Shown in pieces: positions 18,146 through 27,973 of a stretch of 64,000 nt of DNA (position 1 is its first letter; each line of letters starts with the position of its first letter). Source of the DNA: Paracoccus liaowanqingii (GTDB taxonomy: Bacteria; Pseudomonadota; Alphaproteobacteria; Rhodobacterales; Rhodobacteraceae); contig NZ_CP040762.1 in the NCBI RefSeq assembly GCF_004683865.2, forward strand, positions 180,327 to 244,326. The letters are read 5' to 3'. The translations under genes were made by a program, and so were the position numbers. The notes beneath the pieces were generated by a model. It saw nothing but the letters and a program-made list of their open reading frames with translations, was not told the origin of the DNA and made no database searches.

Positions 18146-18163
18146 GCGACAATCGGATGACAG
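18146..18163 (-). promoter_or_regulatory. Pho box upstream of phnD
   Basis: On the minus strand: CTGTCAT-CCGA-TTGTCGC, two direct 7-mers with a 4-bp spacer. This matches the PhoB consensus CTGTCAT-N4-CTGTCAY with a perfect first half and a decent second half. It sits 88 bp upstream of the phnD ATG, a normal distance for a PhoB-activated promoter. Confidence 0.75.
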
Positions 18164-18308
18164 TTTCTCGTCGGTCCGGACATCATGGCCTTGCTCTGCC
18201 CCTGAGGACTGGACCGTTGCAAACCTGAGTTTTCGGCCGATCATCCTTGGCTAGAGGAGGAGTTGCCGGAAGAAGAATGGTAAGCGGTCGCTGGCCCCCA
18301 CTGTCGAC

Positions 18309-19865
18309 TTAGCTTGACGGCTTGAAGTTCCACGGTAGCAGGTCATCGAGGCGGCTTTGTGGATGGCCGGTGGCGATCGCCGTGAGGGTGGCCTTCAGAT
18401 AGGCAAAGGGCTCAATGCCGTTGATCTTGCAGGTCTCGATCAACGAGGCGATGCGGCCCCAGGCAACGCCGCCTTCGTCGTGACCTGCGAAGAGCGCATT
18501 CTTGCGATTGAGGGTGATGGGGCGGATCAGATTTTCGACCCTGTTGGAGTCGATCTCGATGCGCCCGTCGGTCAGGAAAGCTTGCAGCCCTTCCCAGTGG
18601 TTATGGATATAGGTGAGTTTTTCGCCCAACCGGGATTTGGTGGAGATCTTTCGGCGTTGCGCCTGCAGCCAGCCGCCGAAGGCGGCCACCAGCGGTGCGG
18701 TGCGGGCTTGGCGGGCCGAGAGGCGCTGGCCGGGCGAGACACCGCGGATGTCGGCCTCGACGGCGTAGAACTCGGCGATGCGGCGCAGCCCCTCAGCAGC
18801 GATCTCGGAGTCATCGCGGTCGAAGACTTCCTTCAGTTTGCGCCTTGCATGCGCCCAGCAATGCGCGACCCGAATGGGGGCACCGCCCTTGCGGATCGGT
18901 TTGGTCAGCCGGTTATAGCCTGTGTAACCATCGATTTGCAGAATGCCATCGAAGCCTGTCAGGAAGGTCTCGGCATTCTCGCCTGCGCGGCCGGGGGCAT
19001 AAAAGTAGACCACGCCGGGCGGGTCCTCGCCGCCCCACGGCCGGTCATCGCGCGCCAGTGTCCAGAGATATCCGGTCTTTGTGGTCCCACGCCCCGGGTC
19101 CAGCACCGGGGCCGTTGTTTCGTCCATGAACAGCTTGCCCGACCGTTTGAGATGCTCGGCCAGCCGGTCCACCACCGGCATCAGATGGAACGCGGCCTTG
19201 CCCACCCAATCGGCCAGAACGGCGCGGTGCAGATCAAGGCCCGCCCGCGCCAGGATCTGGCTCTGTCTATACAACGGCAGATGGTCCGCATACTTGCTGA
19301 CCAGCACATGGGCGAGCGTCGCCTCGGTTGGCAGCCCGCCCGTGATCAGGCGGGAAGGTGCTGATGCCTGAGTGACGCCGTCGGTGCAGGACCGGCAGGC
19401 ATATTTCGGGCGGACGGTGACGATGACGCGCAGCTGGGCAGGCACGATGTCCAGCCGCTCGCTGCGGTCTTCACCGATCTTGTGCATGATGCCGCAGCCG
19501 CAGGGGCAGATCAGGCTGGCGGGCTCGATGACCTCTTCGATACGCGGCAGTGCAGCCGGTAGGTTGCCGATATTGCGCTTCGGCGCGGGCCTGGTCGCCC
19601 CCTTGTCCGTCCTGGTGGCCTGCGTTTCCCTCGAAGCCTCGACCTCGGCCAACGCAATGGACAGGTCCTCGAAAGCCAGCTGCCGCTCATCCTCGGTCAG
19701 CTTTTCCGACCGCTTGCCATGCAGGGCATGGTTCAGCTCGGCGATCAGATGCTCCTGGCGTCTGGTGATGTCCTTGAGAGCCGCCACCTCTTCCAGCAAC
19801 GCCTGAACCGCCGCGCGCTGCGCGTTGGGAATGGCGGAAAGATCGAGAACAGAGGCTGCGAACAT
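18309..19865 (-). CDS. tnpC: IS66 transposase TnpC
   Basis: 518 residues, the DDE transposase of IS66 elements. Coiled-coil N-terminal part (ALLEEVAALKDITRRQEHLI), a zinc-ribbon-like CPCGCGIMHKIGED, first catalytic Asp in FMDETTAPVLDPG, then LQIDGYTGYNRL, HCWAHARRKL, and SNRVENLIRPITLNRKNALF near the end with the last acidic residue. The frame is intact. Works with TnpA and TnpB. Confidence 0.95.
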   Translation of the reverse strand: MFAASVLDLSAIPNAQRAAVQALLEEVAALKDITRRQEHLIAELNHALHGKRSEKLTEDERQLAFEDLSIALAEVEASRETQATRTDKGATRPAPKRNIGNLPAALPRIEEVIEPASLICPCGCGIMHKIGEDRSERLDIVPAQLRVIVTVRPKYACRSCTDGVTQASAPSRLITGGLPTEATLAHVLVSKYADHLPLYRQSQILARAGLDLHRAVLADWVGKAAFHLMPVVDRLAEHLKRSGKLFMDETTAPVLDPGRGTTKTGYLWTLARDDRPWGGEDPPGVVYFYAPGRAGENAETFLTGFDGILQIDGYTGYNRLTKPIRKGGAPIRVAHCWAHARRKLKEVFDRDDSEIAAEGLRRIAEFYAVEADIRGVSPGQRLSARQARTAPLVAAFGGWLQAQRRKISTKSRLGEKLTYIHNHWEGLQAFLTDGRIEIDSNRVENLIRPITLNRKNALFAGHDEGGVAWGRIASLIETCKINGIEPFAYLKATLTAIATGHPQSRLDDLLPWNFKPSS

Positions 19866-19919
19866 GCTCTGATTTTATCAAGGATCTCCGGCAAAAACAT
19901 GGAAAATCAGGCAACTGAT

Positions 19920-20273
19920 TCATTCTGCCGCAGCAGGGGGGCGGGTTTCCAGAGCTTTGACCTTGCGCCAGTCGAGCCCGGCAAACAGCGCCTCAAACTG
20001 GGCATGGTTTAGCGCCATGATCCCGTCCTTGATGGCCGGCCAGGTAAAGGTTGTATCCTCCAGCCGCTTGTAAGCCATTACCAGACCGGTGCCGTCCCAA
20101 TACAAAAGCTTCAGCCTGTCCGCCCGGCGCGAGCGGAACACGAACACCGTGCCGGTGAACGGATCCTTGCGCAGCACCGACGACACCAGTGCAGCCAGGC
20201 CATCATGCCCCTTGCGGAAATCGACGGGTTTGGTCGCAACCATGATCCTCACGCGGTTGGAGGGGAAGATCAT
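19920..20273 (-). CDS. tnpB: IS66 accessory protein TnpB
   Basis: 117 residues with the invariable TnpB core: VATKPVDFRKGHDGLAALV, VFVFRSRRADRLKLLYWDG, and GLVMAYKRLEDTTF. Needed for transposition of IS66 elements; its exact role is unknown. It overlaps the tnpA stop by 4 bp, as in other members. Confidence 0.95.
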   Translation of the reverse strand: MIFPSNRVRIMVATKPVDFRKGHDGLAALVSSVLRKDPFTGTVFVFRSRRADRLKLLYWDGTGLVMAYKRLEDTTFTWPAIKDGIMALNHAQFEALFAGLDWRKVKALETRPPAAAE

Positions 20274-20680
20274 GGGGTAGCCGCCAGGGCGCGCACGACC
20301 ATGGCAATCCGCTCCGCCGAGGCCCCGACTTCCAGACGGATCACCACCGCGCCCGCGACGATCTCCGGCCGGGCCACGGCACCGACATCGGCCCGCGGCG
20401 CATCTTCAGCGGGGCCGAGCAACAGCGCCGCAAACTCCACCGGATCTTCAGGAGCAGGCAGCACCAGTCGCCCTTTCCGCGCCAGCGTCCGCCAAGAAGA
20501 GACATGGTTCGCCGGCACCCCGTGCCGCCGCGCAACGGTATTCACGGTCACGCCCGGCATCAGCGTCTCCGCCACAATCCGCGCCTTTACCTCATCCGGC
20601 CACTTCCGGTTCCGACGGCCGCGGCCGCCACCCGGGAGAAGCTCCAATGCAGACTCCATGGAGAAACTCCGTCCCAACAA
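20270..20680 (-). CDS. tnpA: IS66 accessory protein TnpA (helix-turn-helix)
   Basis: 136 residues with the TnpA helix-turn-helix: WPDEVKARIVAETLMPGVTV then VARRHGVPANHVSSWR. First gene of the element. Probably binds the element ends. Confidence 0.92.
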   Translation of the reverse strand: MLGRSFSMESALELLPGGGRGRRNRKWPDEVKARIVAETLMPGVTVNTVARRHGVPANHVSSWRTLARKGRLVLPAPEDPVEFAALLLGPAEDAPRADVGAVARPEIVAGAVVIRLEVGASAERIAMVVRALAATP

Positions 20681-20751
20681 TCATCACGGTCCAATGAACC
20701 GATCAGAATGCCGCGCGGAAGGTGGGGGGCAGAGAACGCTTACGAAGAATG

Positions 20752-21340
20752 GACTTCAATCCAAGATGGTCAGAGCGATACGCTTGGCTGCAACGGGCAA
20801 CTAGATATCTCGGCCCATGCCATCTCACCCCACTGAGCACTGAACCGGGGCGCCCTATCCTGTCTGTCTCGTCCCTGGCGGGCAGGCGCGGACCCAAAAT
20901 CGCATCCGGCTGTCCAGTTGCACGCTGAAACGACCTTGGGAGTGAAGGCCCGCGACCACAGCACGCCCGTGAGAGACGTCGACGATCGAGGAACAACAGC
21001 AGGGTGCGGCCTGAGTGATATGGTGCGTCTGACCATTCCTCGTAGACGATTTCACAAAGATCACCGCAGAGGTAATGCGAGCAAGACTTAGGGGCATTTG
21101 GACAAGCCAAACGCCCCTAGCATTCATCTTGCTGCTTCCTGCGATAGGCAGGCCTCCCTCCGGGGAACCGCGGTTTTCCCGACGCATTGCAGTCCATCAT
21201 CAGCGTGATCGACGCCGCCAGAATCAATGAGTCGGGCCGCAGGGATCCGGTTCCACACCCGCCAAAGCCGTGCGTGACCTACGGCGCCGAGACTGAACCG
21301 GCGCATCAGGCTTTTCCTGGCCGCGACCAAGGCGAGGACC
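20752..21340. other. Region without a gene; one long hairpin
   Basis: About 590 bp between the IS66 and the nuclease gene. The only clear structure is an imperfect hairpin at 21088-21120 (AGGGGCATTTGG / CCAAACGCCCCT, one mismatch, ACAAG loop). It is not followed by a T-run, so whether it ends nuclease transcription is open. Confidence 0.4.
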
Positions 21341-24300
21341 TCACGCGCTCAGCAATAGATAGTCCTGTTCAAAGGTAAGGTCGGCAATCGTGACATCTTC
21401 GCCTCGCACAACGATCACATCGTCACGACCGCAGGGGTCGTTCAGACGAACAAAAACCTTGTTTCCTGCCTGCCGGATGGCTGCCAATTGCACGTCCTCG
21501 CCCAGGGCGATGACATCCTGCCCGACCTCATAGTCCCAGATTGTCGATCGCTCGCGGACGCCGTTCAGGGCCTCGAAGCCGAAATAGAACGTATCGGCCC
21601 CTGCCCCACCCGTCATGAAGTCGTTGTTGCCTGCGCCCGAGATGAACAGGTCATCTCCGTCCGTCCCGACCAGTTTGTCTCGACCGTCAGTACCCATCAC
21701 AATGTTCAACGGCGGCGCCTCATCGATAACGCCATCCTCTCGGTAGAGGAGGTTCTGAATGCGGTCATCGCCCCCATAGGCCTCATCAGCCTGATCGTAT
21801 GCGGTTTCCGGGTTGCCAAAGTTACTTGCCAGGTATTCCGCAAAGGCGTCCTGTTCGGTGCCGTTCGCCGTGAAACTTGCGGCCCCGTCCCGGGTGTCAT
21901 CAGCCACGCCGTCATCGTCCAGGTCGGCCAAGTTGACCCGCTCGATGCCAGCCCCCGTCGGGAAGGGATAGCCGTCGCCACCATCGGCCAAGAAGCCGAG
22001 GGTCACAACGCGCACCTGACCTTCGGGATTGCCGACCAAATCGCCGCCCCGCACCAACACGTCCAGGTCGTTGCCGTCCTGATCGGTGATGGCTGCGCTG
22101 ACAATCCGGGAGCCAGCCGGCTGCGCCGGATCAAAGCTGAACTGGATGCCGGACACCTGCGCGAACTGGCCCGCAGCTTCTGGCGCGGCCGCGACAGCAT
22201 ATTCCAGAACCTCGACGAGTTCCGCCCGGCTCATCGTCAGCAGCGTCAGATCGTTGTTGAAGGCCAATGCAGTCTGGATGTCGGCCTGACTGATCCCACC
22301 CTCGGGCTTGATCAGATTGCCTGCGCTGTCGCGCAGTTCTCCGGTGGGCTGGCGCTGGAAATCAGTGCCACCTGCCGGAACAACGACCTCGCCGATCGAA
22401 GCGCGAATGCCGCCCCCGTTCTTGATCGAGACAGTGACTGTCTCGTCATATTGCTGCGCATAGGCGAGATTGGCATCCGCCGTCAGGTTCCCAAGGTTGG
22501 TCTCCTGGGTCCGCACCCCATCGGGATTGCCGTCCATCGCCACGCCCGAACGATTGCCGTTGAGGTAGACATTCGAAACGCCAAAGACATTGCTCTCGGT
22601 CGCCACGATCTGGTTCTCGATCGCATCGGCGATGGCCTGGAGCTCAGGATCGACGAGGTCTTCAGCATTCAGATCAGCCACGCCTTGGGCGTCGGTCGCA
22701 TAAGCGCCCGACACCTCGGGGTCATAGCTTTCGGCAATGACATTGCCGTCCTGGTCGAAATCCACCACCAGCCGTCCAACGTACTTGTAGTTTCCGTCCG
22801 TGTTGACCACGGCGGTCACGCCGCCATCAGCGTTGGTCACGAACTGAGGATAAGTGCCTTGGGAAACATCGCCGTCAATGGGGCGGTCATTCTCATCCAG
22901 CAGTCGCGTGTTCGAGCCTCCGGCGATGACCACGTCGACGCCCGACAAGCGCGATGCCAATTCCATCTCTATGCTCAGGACCTGCATATGAGCTTTGAGA
23001 ATCACCTTGTTCAAACCCGGGTTTTCGGCGAGCAAAGCATCCACTTCGGTCTGGATCACGCTGGCCAGCGCATCAAGTTCGGTGGCGGTGGGTGTGGTGC
23101 CTGCCCAGACCGGCGCGACAGTCACGCCCCCTGAGGAGGAGATGCTTGCCAGTGTGGGCGTGGTTGCGCCCACAATACCAATCAGCTCTCCGCCGCGCTC
23201 GGCGACCACGGAGGAGGTCACCGAGTTCGCCATTGCCTGTTGGCGGCCCTCCACGAAGAGCGGTGCCAGAGCGGGATCTGTTGTCACGTCCAGATTGGCA
23301 GAAAGATAGGGCATGTTTGTGCCAGTGAAGTCCTGCCCCTCCAGCGAGGTGCCCGCCAACGCATCAAAGTTGCCCGGGGCCGAGCCGTCAATCAGCGCCG
23401 CCAGTGCCTCGGTGCCCTTGTCGAACTCATGGTTGCCCAAGGTGATCGCGGCAAAGCCCAGTTCATTCTGGATCTGGATGTCGGCAATTCCACCCGATCC
23501 GAAGACCGCTTGCGAGGCGTCGAAGAACACCCCTGGGATAAACGCATCCCCAGAGGACAGACGAATGGTGTTGTCGGCGATGCCGTCATTTCCCAGATCC
23601 TGTGCTTCGAGCGCATTCATGACTGCTGAAGCGTTCGGCGCATAAAGGGTGGACGAGCCGTTCCCTTCCTGGTCGGCGAGGTGCAGAATTTCCAGTGTAT
23701 ACGTCATTGGCGAGATGCCGAAATCGAGCCCCACCACAATTGGATCGTGGTCAGACGAGCGATAGGCGTCGGGTGTGAACAGCGACGGGTCGCGCCCGAA
23801 ATCGAGGTTGTAGTCCAGTGCGTCGGCTTCGTCGGCATTGATATTCCAGTAAGCCGCGCCCGTCACTTTTTCCATCAGCGAGGCGTTGGCCAGCGCATAG
23901 TCCAACGTGCCGGTCAGGCCGTCAAAGACATAGCTGTTACTGTCAGGATCGAAATGCGCGCCGAGGTCTGTCAGGTCATCCGCGGTTCCCAGGATGCCGT
24001 CAGAGCCTGCGCGCAGCGCGGTGATCGCATCCTCCATCCGGTAAGCGTTCAGATCACCCAACACCAGCACGTCATCTTCACCCGTACCGGTGGGATCATT
24101 GGCAATCCAATCAGCCAGTGCCTCCGCCGCCGCGGTACGGACGTTTGCATTGGCCCCTTGCCCGTCGCCCGTGTCCGCATCGCCATCGACAACGGAGCCC
24201 TTTGATTTCAGGTGATTGATCACGGCCGTGAAGCTCTCGCCGCTTTCCTTCTCGGTGAAGGTCTGGGCAAGAGAGGCGCGTTGCGTTTCTACCGTCTGGA

Positions 24301-26653
24301 ACCGAACGTCCACGGTCTCGTCCAGCAGCGCAAAATTGCCATTCAACTCGACCGTCTCGGTGTCATAGAGGAAAGCGAGCTTGATTGCGTCGCCTTCCAG
24401 CGCACCACCCTTGGCGCCTTCGATCGGGCCGGTTTCGACAAAAGCCCAGGTGCCGCCCGCCGCGTTCAGCGCCGAGGTCAGTGCGACCAGTGACGTCGAG
24501 CCCATCGGATCGTTCTCGATCTCGGTAAGGCCCACCACGTCAGCGTCCAACGCGTTGATGGCAGCGACCAGCTTGGCCTCCTGCCGATCGAATTCGGCCT
24601 CATTGTTGGCCCCTCGCGGCGACAGGTTGCCGGCCGGTCCCGTACTGCCTGCCAGGGTGGTGAAATAGTTCAGGACATTGAAGCCTGCGACCTTCAGCGT
24701 TCCGCCCACGTCTTCAGGCTCGGCCGGGCGGGGGTTTTTCTGGATCAGCGTGCCTTCGGTCGGCAAGTGCATACGATACTCGGGTTCTTCACTGCTGGCG
24801 GCACTGTCTTCAGAAAAGCTGAGAACGCCCGCCAATCCCTCGTAAGCATCCCCCATGCGGATGCTGTCATCCGCGTCCAAAATGCCGTCATCTCCCAGGA
24901 AAGGGACAAGGATGTCAGCGGGGTTCTGCAGGCCAGTTCCGTCATCGATCATCAACGAACGCGAGGCAACCTCTTTCAGGAAGTCTCCATAGCCATCAAC
25001 ACTGGGGGCATTGGTTTGGGTATAAGTCTCGATGCGCCCGTCCGAGGTCAGGCGGATGGTGCCGAAACGATCCAGTTGAAAGAGCTCACTGACGGTCATC
25101 TCTTGTGCCACGCTGACGCGCATGCCCTCGTAGGCCTCCAAATTGGCGACGTAATCACCATCAGCATCGCGAAGGACGGTCGCTGTCGGGAAAACAATCT
25201 CAGCCGCATCAGGGAGCGCATGTCCGCTGCTCTCCACGGCTACGGAGGCCGCGGCAATGCGGGTCTCACCGCCAGTTTCGCCCACTGTTCCTTCAACGGT
25301 CACGAGATCGCCGACAGCCACGGGGACCGATGAGGCCACGAAGATGCCCTCGGACGAAAAGGCGTCGGTGTCGGCGTCGCTTTCCTCTTCCTGAATATAG
25401 TACCCGCCGAGGCCCGGCATCAGCTGGGTGACAACCGCCTGTACGCGGACTGCTTGACCCAGCAACGGGCTTTCGTCGGCAGCACCAGGCACCCCGACCA
25501 AGGTTTCATCACCCAGATTTGTCGATCCCTGCACCGTGTGGATCCGGACATCCTGATAGCTGTCCGAAGGGATCTCATAGGTACCAGCAGTAGGCTGGTT
25601 CACGGCGGGATCGTTGTTGAAGTTGGCGAAGCGAAAATCTGCGGCTTGGTCGGTATCGACGCCATTCTCAACGCGAATCGCTCCAGCGGGCAGAAAACTT
25701 CCGTCAGGCCCCACCACGGGAGCGCCAAGATGAAACGAGGATGCGGCCTCGCCATCACTGATACCCACCGCGTCGACCGCCACCTCCGCACCCGTCACAG
25801 CGTTTCCGGTCAACGAGGCGGTTTCAACTAGGCCAAGCGTATAACTGGAATTCTCGATGAAGTCGTTCGCGACAAGAGCGTTCGGCGTGACGCCATAGGT
25901 CGCTTGGACCAGCTCATTACCTACCAGGAAAAAGCCGTTATCGCCGACCTTATGGTCAGCCGTGAAATCGATGCGAGCGTCGATCTGCCCATTTTGGGCA
26001 ATGGCATCGGATTCAATGACGACAAGGCTCAGGCCCTCCAGTGATTGACCTGGCTCACCGAAAAGCTCGACGAACTCGGTATCGGTCCCCGTGGTCGATC
26101 CGAGGATCTTATTGATGACCAGAGGTTGAGCAGATACATAGCCCGCCACCGGGAACGGCGTGGCCGCTGCAGCATTGGACGCCGTACCATCCAGCGCATC
26201 CGCGCCGGAGAAGCGCCATTCAGTGGGGTCGAAGACCGGGTTCGGCCCGGAACCCGGCAAGCGCGCTGCCCATCCGTCCAGGTAATCCCAAGCGGTTCCG
26301 GTGCCATCAATATCGGGCTGGCCGAACAGGTCCACGACCTCGCCGTTCAGGAACAGTTCGATCGCATCATCGCCGTTGATCGCTGTCGCGGCAATATTCA
26401 CGAAGTCGGGGGCGAAGCCGAAATAGCTGCTGAAAGCCTCGGTTTCATTGGACAGATACAGATAGCTGCCTCGTGCAGCGGGTGCTGCCGGAAAGGTAAA
26501 TTCTTCTCCGTTCGAACCACCGCCATTGTTGGCTGATCCAACACCGTAGATGGAAAGGTCGGCGATATCGGCGCTTGCGTAAAGCTCGATCGCCTTGGGT
26601 AGCCCACCCGGAAGGGGACCGTCGATGATGCCCGTGATCACAAGATTTGACAT
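21341..26653 (-). CDS. Secreted ExeM/NucH-type nuclease fused to a 5'-nucleotidase, with RTX tail
   Basis: 1770 residues. Lamin-tail-like domains come first (NLVITGIIDGPLPGGLPKAI; again near 180, INKILGSTTGTDTEFVELFG). An OB-like part and an endonuclease/exonuclease/phosphatase domain (about 640-980) follow, with LKVAGFNVLNYFTTL, GLTEIENDPMG, INHLKSKGS, LGDLNAYRMEDA and SDHDPIVVG. Then comes a 5'-nucleotidase half (about 985-1640): ILHLADQEGNGS, TLGNHEFDKGTEALAALI, and a C-terminal part with NGGGIRASIGEV. It ends in calcium-binding repeats (GTDGDDLFISGAGNNDF, MTGGAGADTFYFG), the mark of type I secretion. No classical signal peptide. It would degrade extracellular DNA and release phosphate from the nucleotides. 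Very acidic, as RTX proteins are. Confidence 0.92.
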   Translation of the reverse strand: MSNLVITGIIDGPLPGGLPKAIELYASADIADLSIYGVGSANNGGGSNGEEFTFPAAPAARGSYLYLSNETEAFSSYFGFAPDFVNIAATAINGDDAIELFLNGEVVDLFGQPDIDGTGTAWDYLDGWAARLPGSGPNPVFDPTEWRFSGADALDGTASNAAAATPFPVAGYVSAQPLVINKILGSTTGTDTEFVELFGEPGQSLEGLSLVVIESDAIAQNGQIDARIDFTADHKVGDNGFFLVGNELVQATYGVTPNALVANDFIENSSYTLGLVETASLTGNAVTGAEVAVDAVGISDGEAASSFHLGAPVVGPDGSFLPAGAIRVENGVDTDQAADFRFANFNNDPAVNQPTAGTYEIPSDSYQDVRIHTVQGSTNLGDETLVGVPGAADESPLLGQAVRVQAVVTQLMPGLGGYYIQEEESDADTDAFSSEGIFVASSVPVAVGDLVTVEGTVGETGGETRIAAASVAVESSGHALPDAAEIVFPTATVLRDADGDYVANLEAYEGMRVSVAQEMTVSELFQLDRFGTIRLTSDGRIETYTQTNAPSVDGYGDFLKEVASRSLMIDDGTGLQNPADILVPFLGDDGILDADDSIRMGDAYEGLAGVLSFSEDSAASSEEPEYRMHLPTEGTLIQKNPRPAEPEDVGGTLKVAGFNVLNYFTTLAGSTGPAGNLSPRGANNEAEFDRQEAKLVAAINALDADVVGLTEIENDPMGSTSLVALTSALNAAGGTWAFVETGPIEGAKGGALEGDAIKLAFLYDTETVELNGNFALLDETVDVRFQTVETQRASLAQTFTEKESGESFTAVINHLKSKGSVVDGDADTGDGQGANANVRTAAAEALADWIANDPTGTGEDDVLVLGDLNAYRMEDAITALRAGSDGILGTADDLTDLGAHFDPDSNSYVFDGLTGTLDYALANASLMEKVTGAAYWNINADEADALDYNLDFGRDPSLFTPDAYRSSDHDPIVVGLDFGISPMTYTLEILHLADQEGNGSSTLYAPNASAVMNALEAQDLGNDGIADNTIRLSSGDAFIPGVFFDASQAVFGSGGIADIQIQNELGFAAITLGNHEFDKGTEALAALIDGSAPGNFDALAGTSLEGQDFTGTNMPYLSANLDVTTDPALAPLFVEGRQQAMANSVTSSVVAERGGELIGIVGATTPTLASISSSGGVTVAPVWAGTTPTATELDALASVIQTEVDALLAENPGLNKVILKAHMQVLSIEMELASRLSGVDVVIAGGSNTRLLDENDRPIDGDVSQGTYPQFVTNADGGVTAVVNTDGNYKYVGRLVVDFDQDGNVIAESYDPEVSGAYATDAQGVADLNAEDLVDPELQAIADAIENQIVATESNVFGVSNVYLNGNRSGVAMDGNPDGVRTQETNLGNLTADANLAYAQQYDETVTVSIKNGGGIRASIGEVVVPAGGTDFQRQPTGELRDSAGNLIKPEGGISQADIQTALAFNNDLTLLTMSRAELVEVLEYAVAAAPEAAGQFAQVSGIQFSFDPAQPAGSRIVSAAITDQDGNDLDVLVRGGDLVGNPEGQVRVVTLGFLADGGDGYPFPTGAGIERVNLADLDDDGVADDTRDGAASFTANGTEQDAFAEYLASNFGNPETAYDQADEAYGGDDRIQNLLYREDGVIDEAPPLNIVMGTDGRDKLVGTDGDDLFISGAGNNDFMTGGAGADTFYFGFEALNGVRERSTIWDYEVGQDVIALGEDVQLAAIRQAGNKVFVRLNDPCGRDDVIVVRGEDVTIADLTFEQDYLLLSA

Positions 26654-26704
26654 GGCTTGCGCGCCCCTTCAGAGGAAAATTCCTATTCTTGATAGGCTCC
26701 AGTC

Positions 26705-26722
26705 GCATCAGTTTCCTGACAG
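26705..26722 (-). promoter_or_regulatory. Possible Pho box upstream of the secreted nuclease
   Basis: Minus strand CTGTCAG-GAAA-CTGATGC, about 50 bp upstream of the nuclease ATG. The first half fits the PhoB consensus in 6 of 7 positions and the spacer is AT-leaning, but the second half is weak. Supported mainly by the gene's phosphate-related role and the better Pho box on the nearby phn operon. Confidence 0.35.
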
Positions 26723-26875
26723 CGCGTTAACCATTTTGTAATATTCCCGTTACGCCCGGTGCGAAATTGCGGACCTCACAAAAGTAATCGGCAGGTCAGC
26801 GTTGGCCACAGGAACGGGCCTAGGTCCAGCGTTCAGTTCCTGAGATCGGACGTCTGCTCTTCCGGTAATCGTCAG

Positions 26876-27244
26876 TCAAAAGGCGGCAAATTCCACTCTG
26901 ATGTGCCCGAAGTTCTGAAAGCGCCTTAACTGCTCTGCCTTTTCATTGTCCTCCTCAGCTTCCTTCGACAGACGGTCGGTCACCATCCGATTGAAGGCAC
27001 CTGCACGTGCAACGAGCTCGGCAATCTCGGCATGAAGGGCCTCTGCCTCTTCCCGTTCCTGTGAGGTGTACGGCCGGGCATCCTCGTCGAGGAGCCTGCG
27101 CTCCTGATAGGCGGCCTGCTCCACGGCACTCTTGACCCGCATCCTCATGGAGCGCCCGGCAGAGGTTTCATCAATCAAAAAACGTCCCCTCTCGTGACCT
27201 TCGATATTACTCCGTCGCAGTCGGCTATGCCATGGTAGCTTCAT
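26876..27244 (-). CDS. Unknown charged coiled-coil-like protein (122 aa)
   Basis: Not recognised. The ATG ending at 27244 (MKLPWHSRLRRSN) has GGCGGG four bases upstream. The frame is open 8 codons further back. After a basic start the product is rich in Glu, Arg and Ala, with heptad-like spacing (EREEAEALHAEIAELVARAG and DRLSKEAEEDNEKAEQLRRF), so mostly helical. No membrane segment. It stands alone, divergent from nothing and followed by the nuclease promoter region. Confidence 0.5.
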   Translation of the reverse strand: MKLPWHSRLRRSNIEGHERGRFLIDETSAGRSMRMRVKSAVEQAAYQERRLLDEDARPYTSQEREEAEALHAEIAELVARAGAFNRMVTDRLSKEAEEDNEKAEQLRRFQNFGHIRVEFAAF

Positions 27245-27590
27245 TGACCCGCCGAGGTTTGCCACCAATGGAGGTTAATTGGAAGGTGAAGTGCAAAACC
27301 CCACTACGTCACCTGGCCATCCGGCACGCGAAAGCTGTAACGATCCACAAAGGGAGCGGTCATGTCATCACTGCCCTTTGACGAGGTCATGTTGTCAAGT
27401 CCGGGCGTGGCCGTAAATGATGGATCTCTGCCGTCGGTGCGTCGTCTTGGTAAGAGGCAGTAAGTAGCGCCACAACTTCCATATGCAGATCACCCGACGA
27501 CCGCATGTTGGTCAAACCCGAGCAAAGGCATTCGCGGAATTGGAGCTATCATCGACGATAATAAACTCGAAGCGCACCCCTGCATTCGGT
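27245..27590. other. Intergenic, left flank of IS3
   Basis: Nothing intact. On the minus strand the 80 bp next to the IS reads VRFEFIIVDDSSNSANAF, reminiscent of the start of a family 2 glycosyltransferase, but it is too short to call. Confidence 0.3.
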
Positions 27591-27640
27591 TGAACCGCCC
27601 CGGGTTTACCGGAGAGTAAAACTCTCAAAAGGTGAGCCTC

Positions 27641-27973
27641 ATGACAGACAAGAAACACACTCCGAGCTACACGGCCGAGTTCCGCGCTCGCGGCGTTCGG
27701 CTTTTCCACGACCATCGTTCTGATTACAGCAGCGACAGTGCCGCCTACCGGGCAATTGCCTCGAAGCTGGGTTGTTCGCCTTTCAGCCTGCGGGACTGGT
27801 GTCGGCGCGCCGCGCGTGATGCAGGCGAACTGTCCGGACCGACGAGCGAGGAGAAAGCACGGATCAAGGTCCTGGAGCGTGAGAACCGTGAACTCAAGCA
27901 AGCCAACGAGATCCTGAAGAAGGCCAGCGCATATTTCGCTGCGGCGGAGCTCGACCGCCCATTCCGCAAATGA
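27641..27973 (+). CDS. IS3-family transposase OrfA
   Basis: 110 residues from the ATG at 27641, with AGGTGA upstream. Helix-turn-helix region (YTAEFRARGVRLFHDH; YRAIASKLGCSPFSLRDW) and a leucine-zipper tail (RIKVLERENRELKQANEILK) ending KASAYFAAAELD, the standard OrfA close. Its TGA overlaps the orfB ATG (AAATGATCG at 27968), consistent with coupling or a programmed -1 shift that yields the OrfAB transposase. Confidence 0.92.
   Translation: MTDKKHTPSYTAEFRARGVRLFHDHRSDYSSDSAAYRAIASKLGCSPFSLRDWCRRAARDAGELSGPTSEEKARIKVLERENRELKQANEILKKASAYFAAAELDRPFRK

Larger units (their letters stand above)
18280..20743 (-). mobile_element. IS66-family insertion sequence, complete, with 8-bp target duplication
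   Basis: 2464 bp. The ends read GTAAGCGGTCGCTGGCCCCC (left) and, inward from the right, GTAAGCGTTCTCTGCCCCCC. The 8-bp sequence GAAGAATG is repeated directly outside both ends (18272-18279 and 20744-20751), which proves transpositional insertion. It carries tnpA, tnpB and tnpC in the usual order. It separates the phn operon from the secreted nuclease gene. Confidence 0.95.

Noticed and set aside
18357..19364. 335-codon plus-strand frame opposite IS66 tnpC
   Set aside because: Shadow frame; tnpC is certain.
21088..21120. Hairpin considered as an intrinsic terminator of the nuclease gene
   Set aside because: No T-run after the stem on the minus strand and 220 bp beyond the stop, so kept only as a structure note.
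21488..23134. 548-codon open frame on the plus strand opposite the secreted nuclease
   Set aside because: Lies wholly antisense to a gene with clear domains; no family motifs and no ribosome site. A GC-rich shadow frame.
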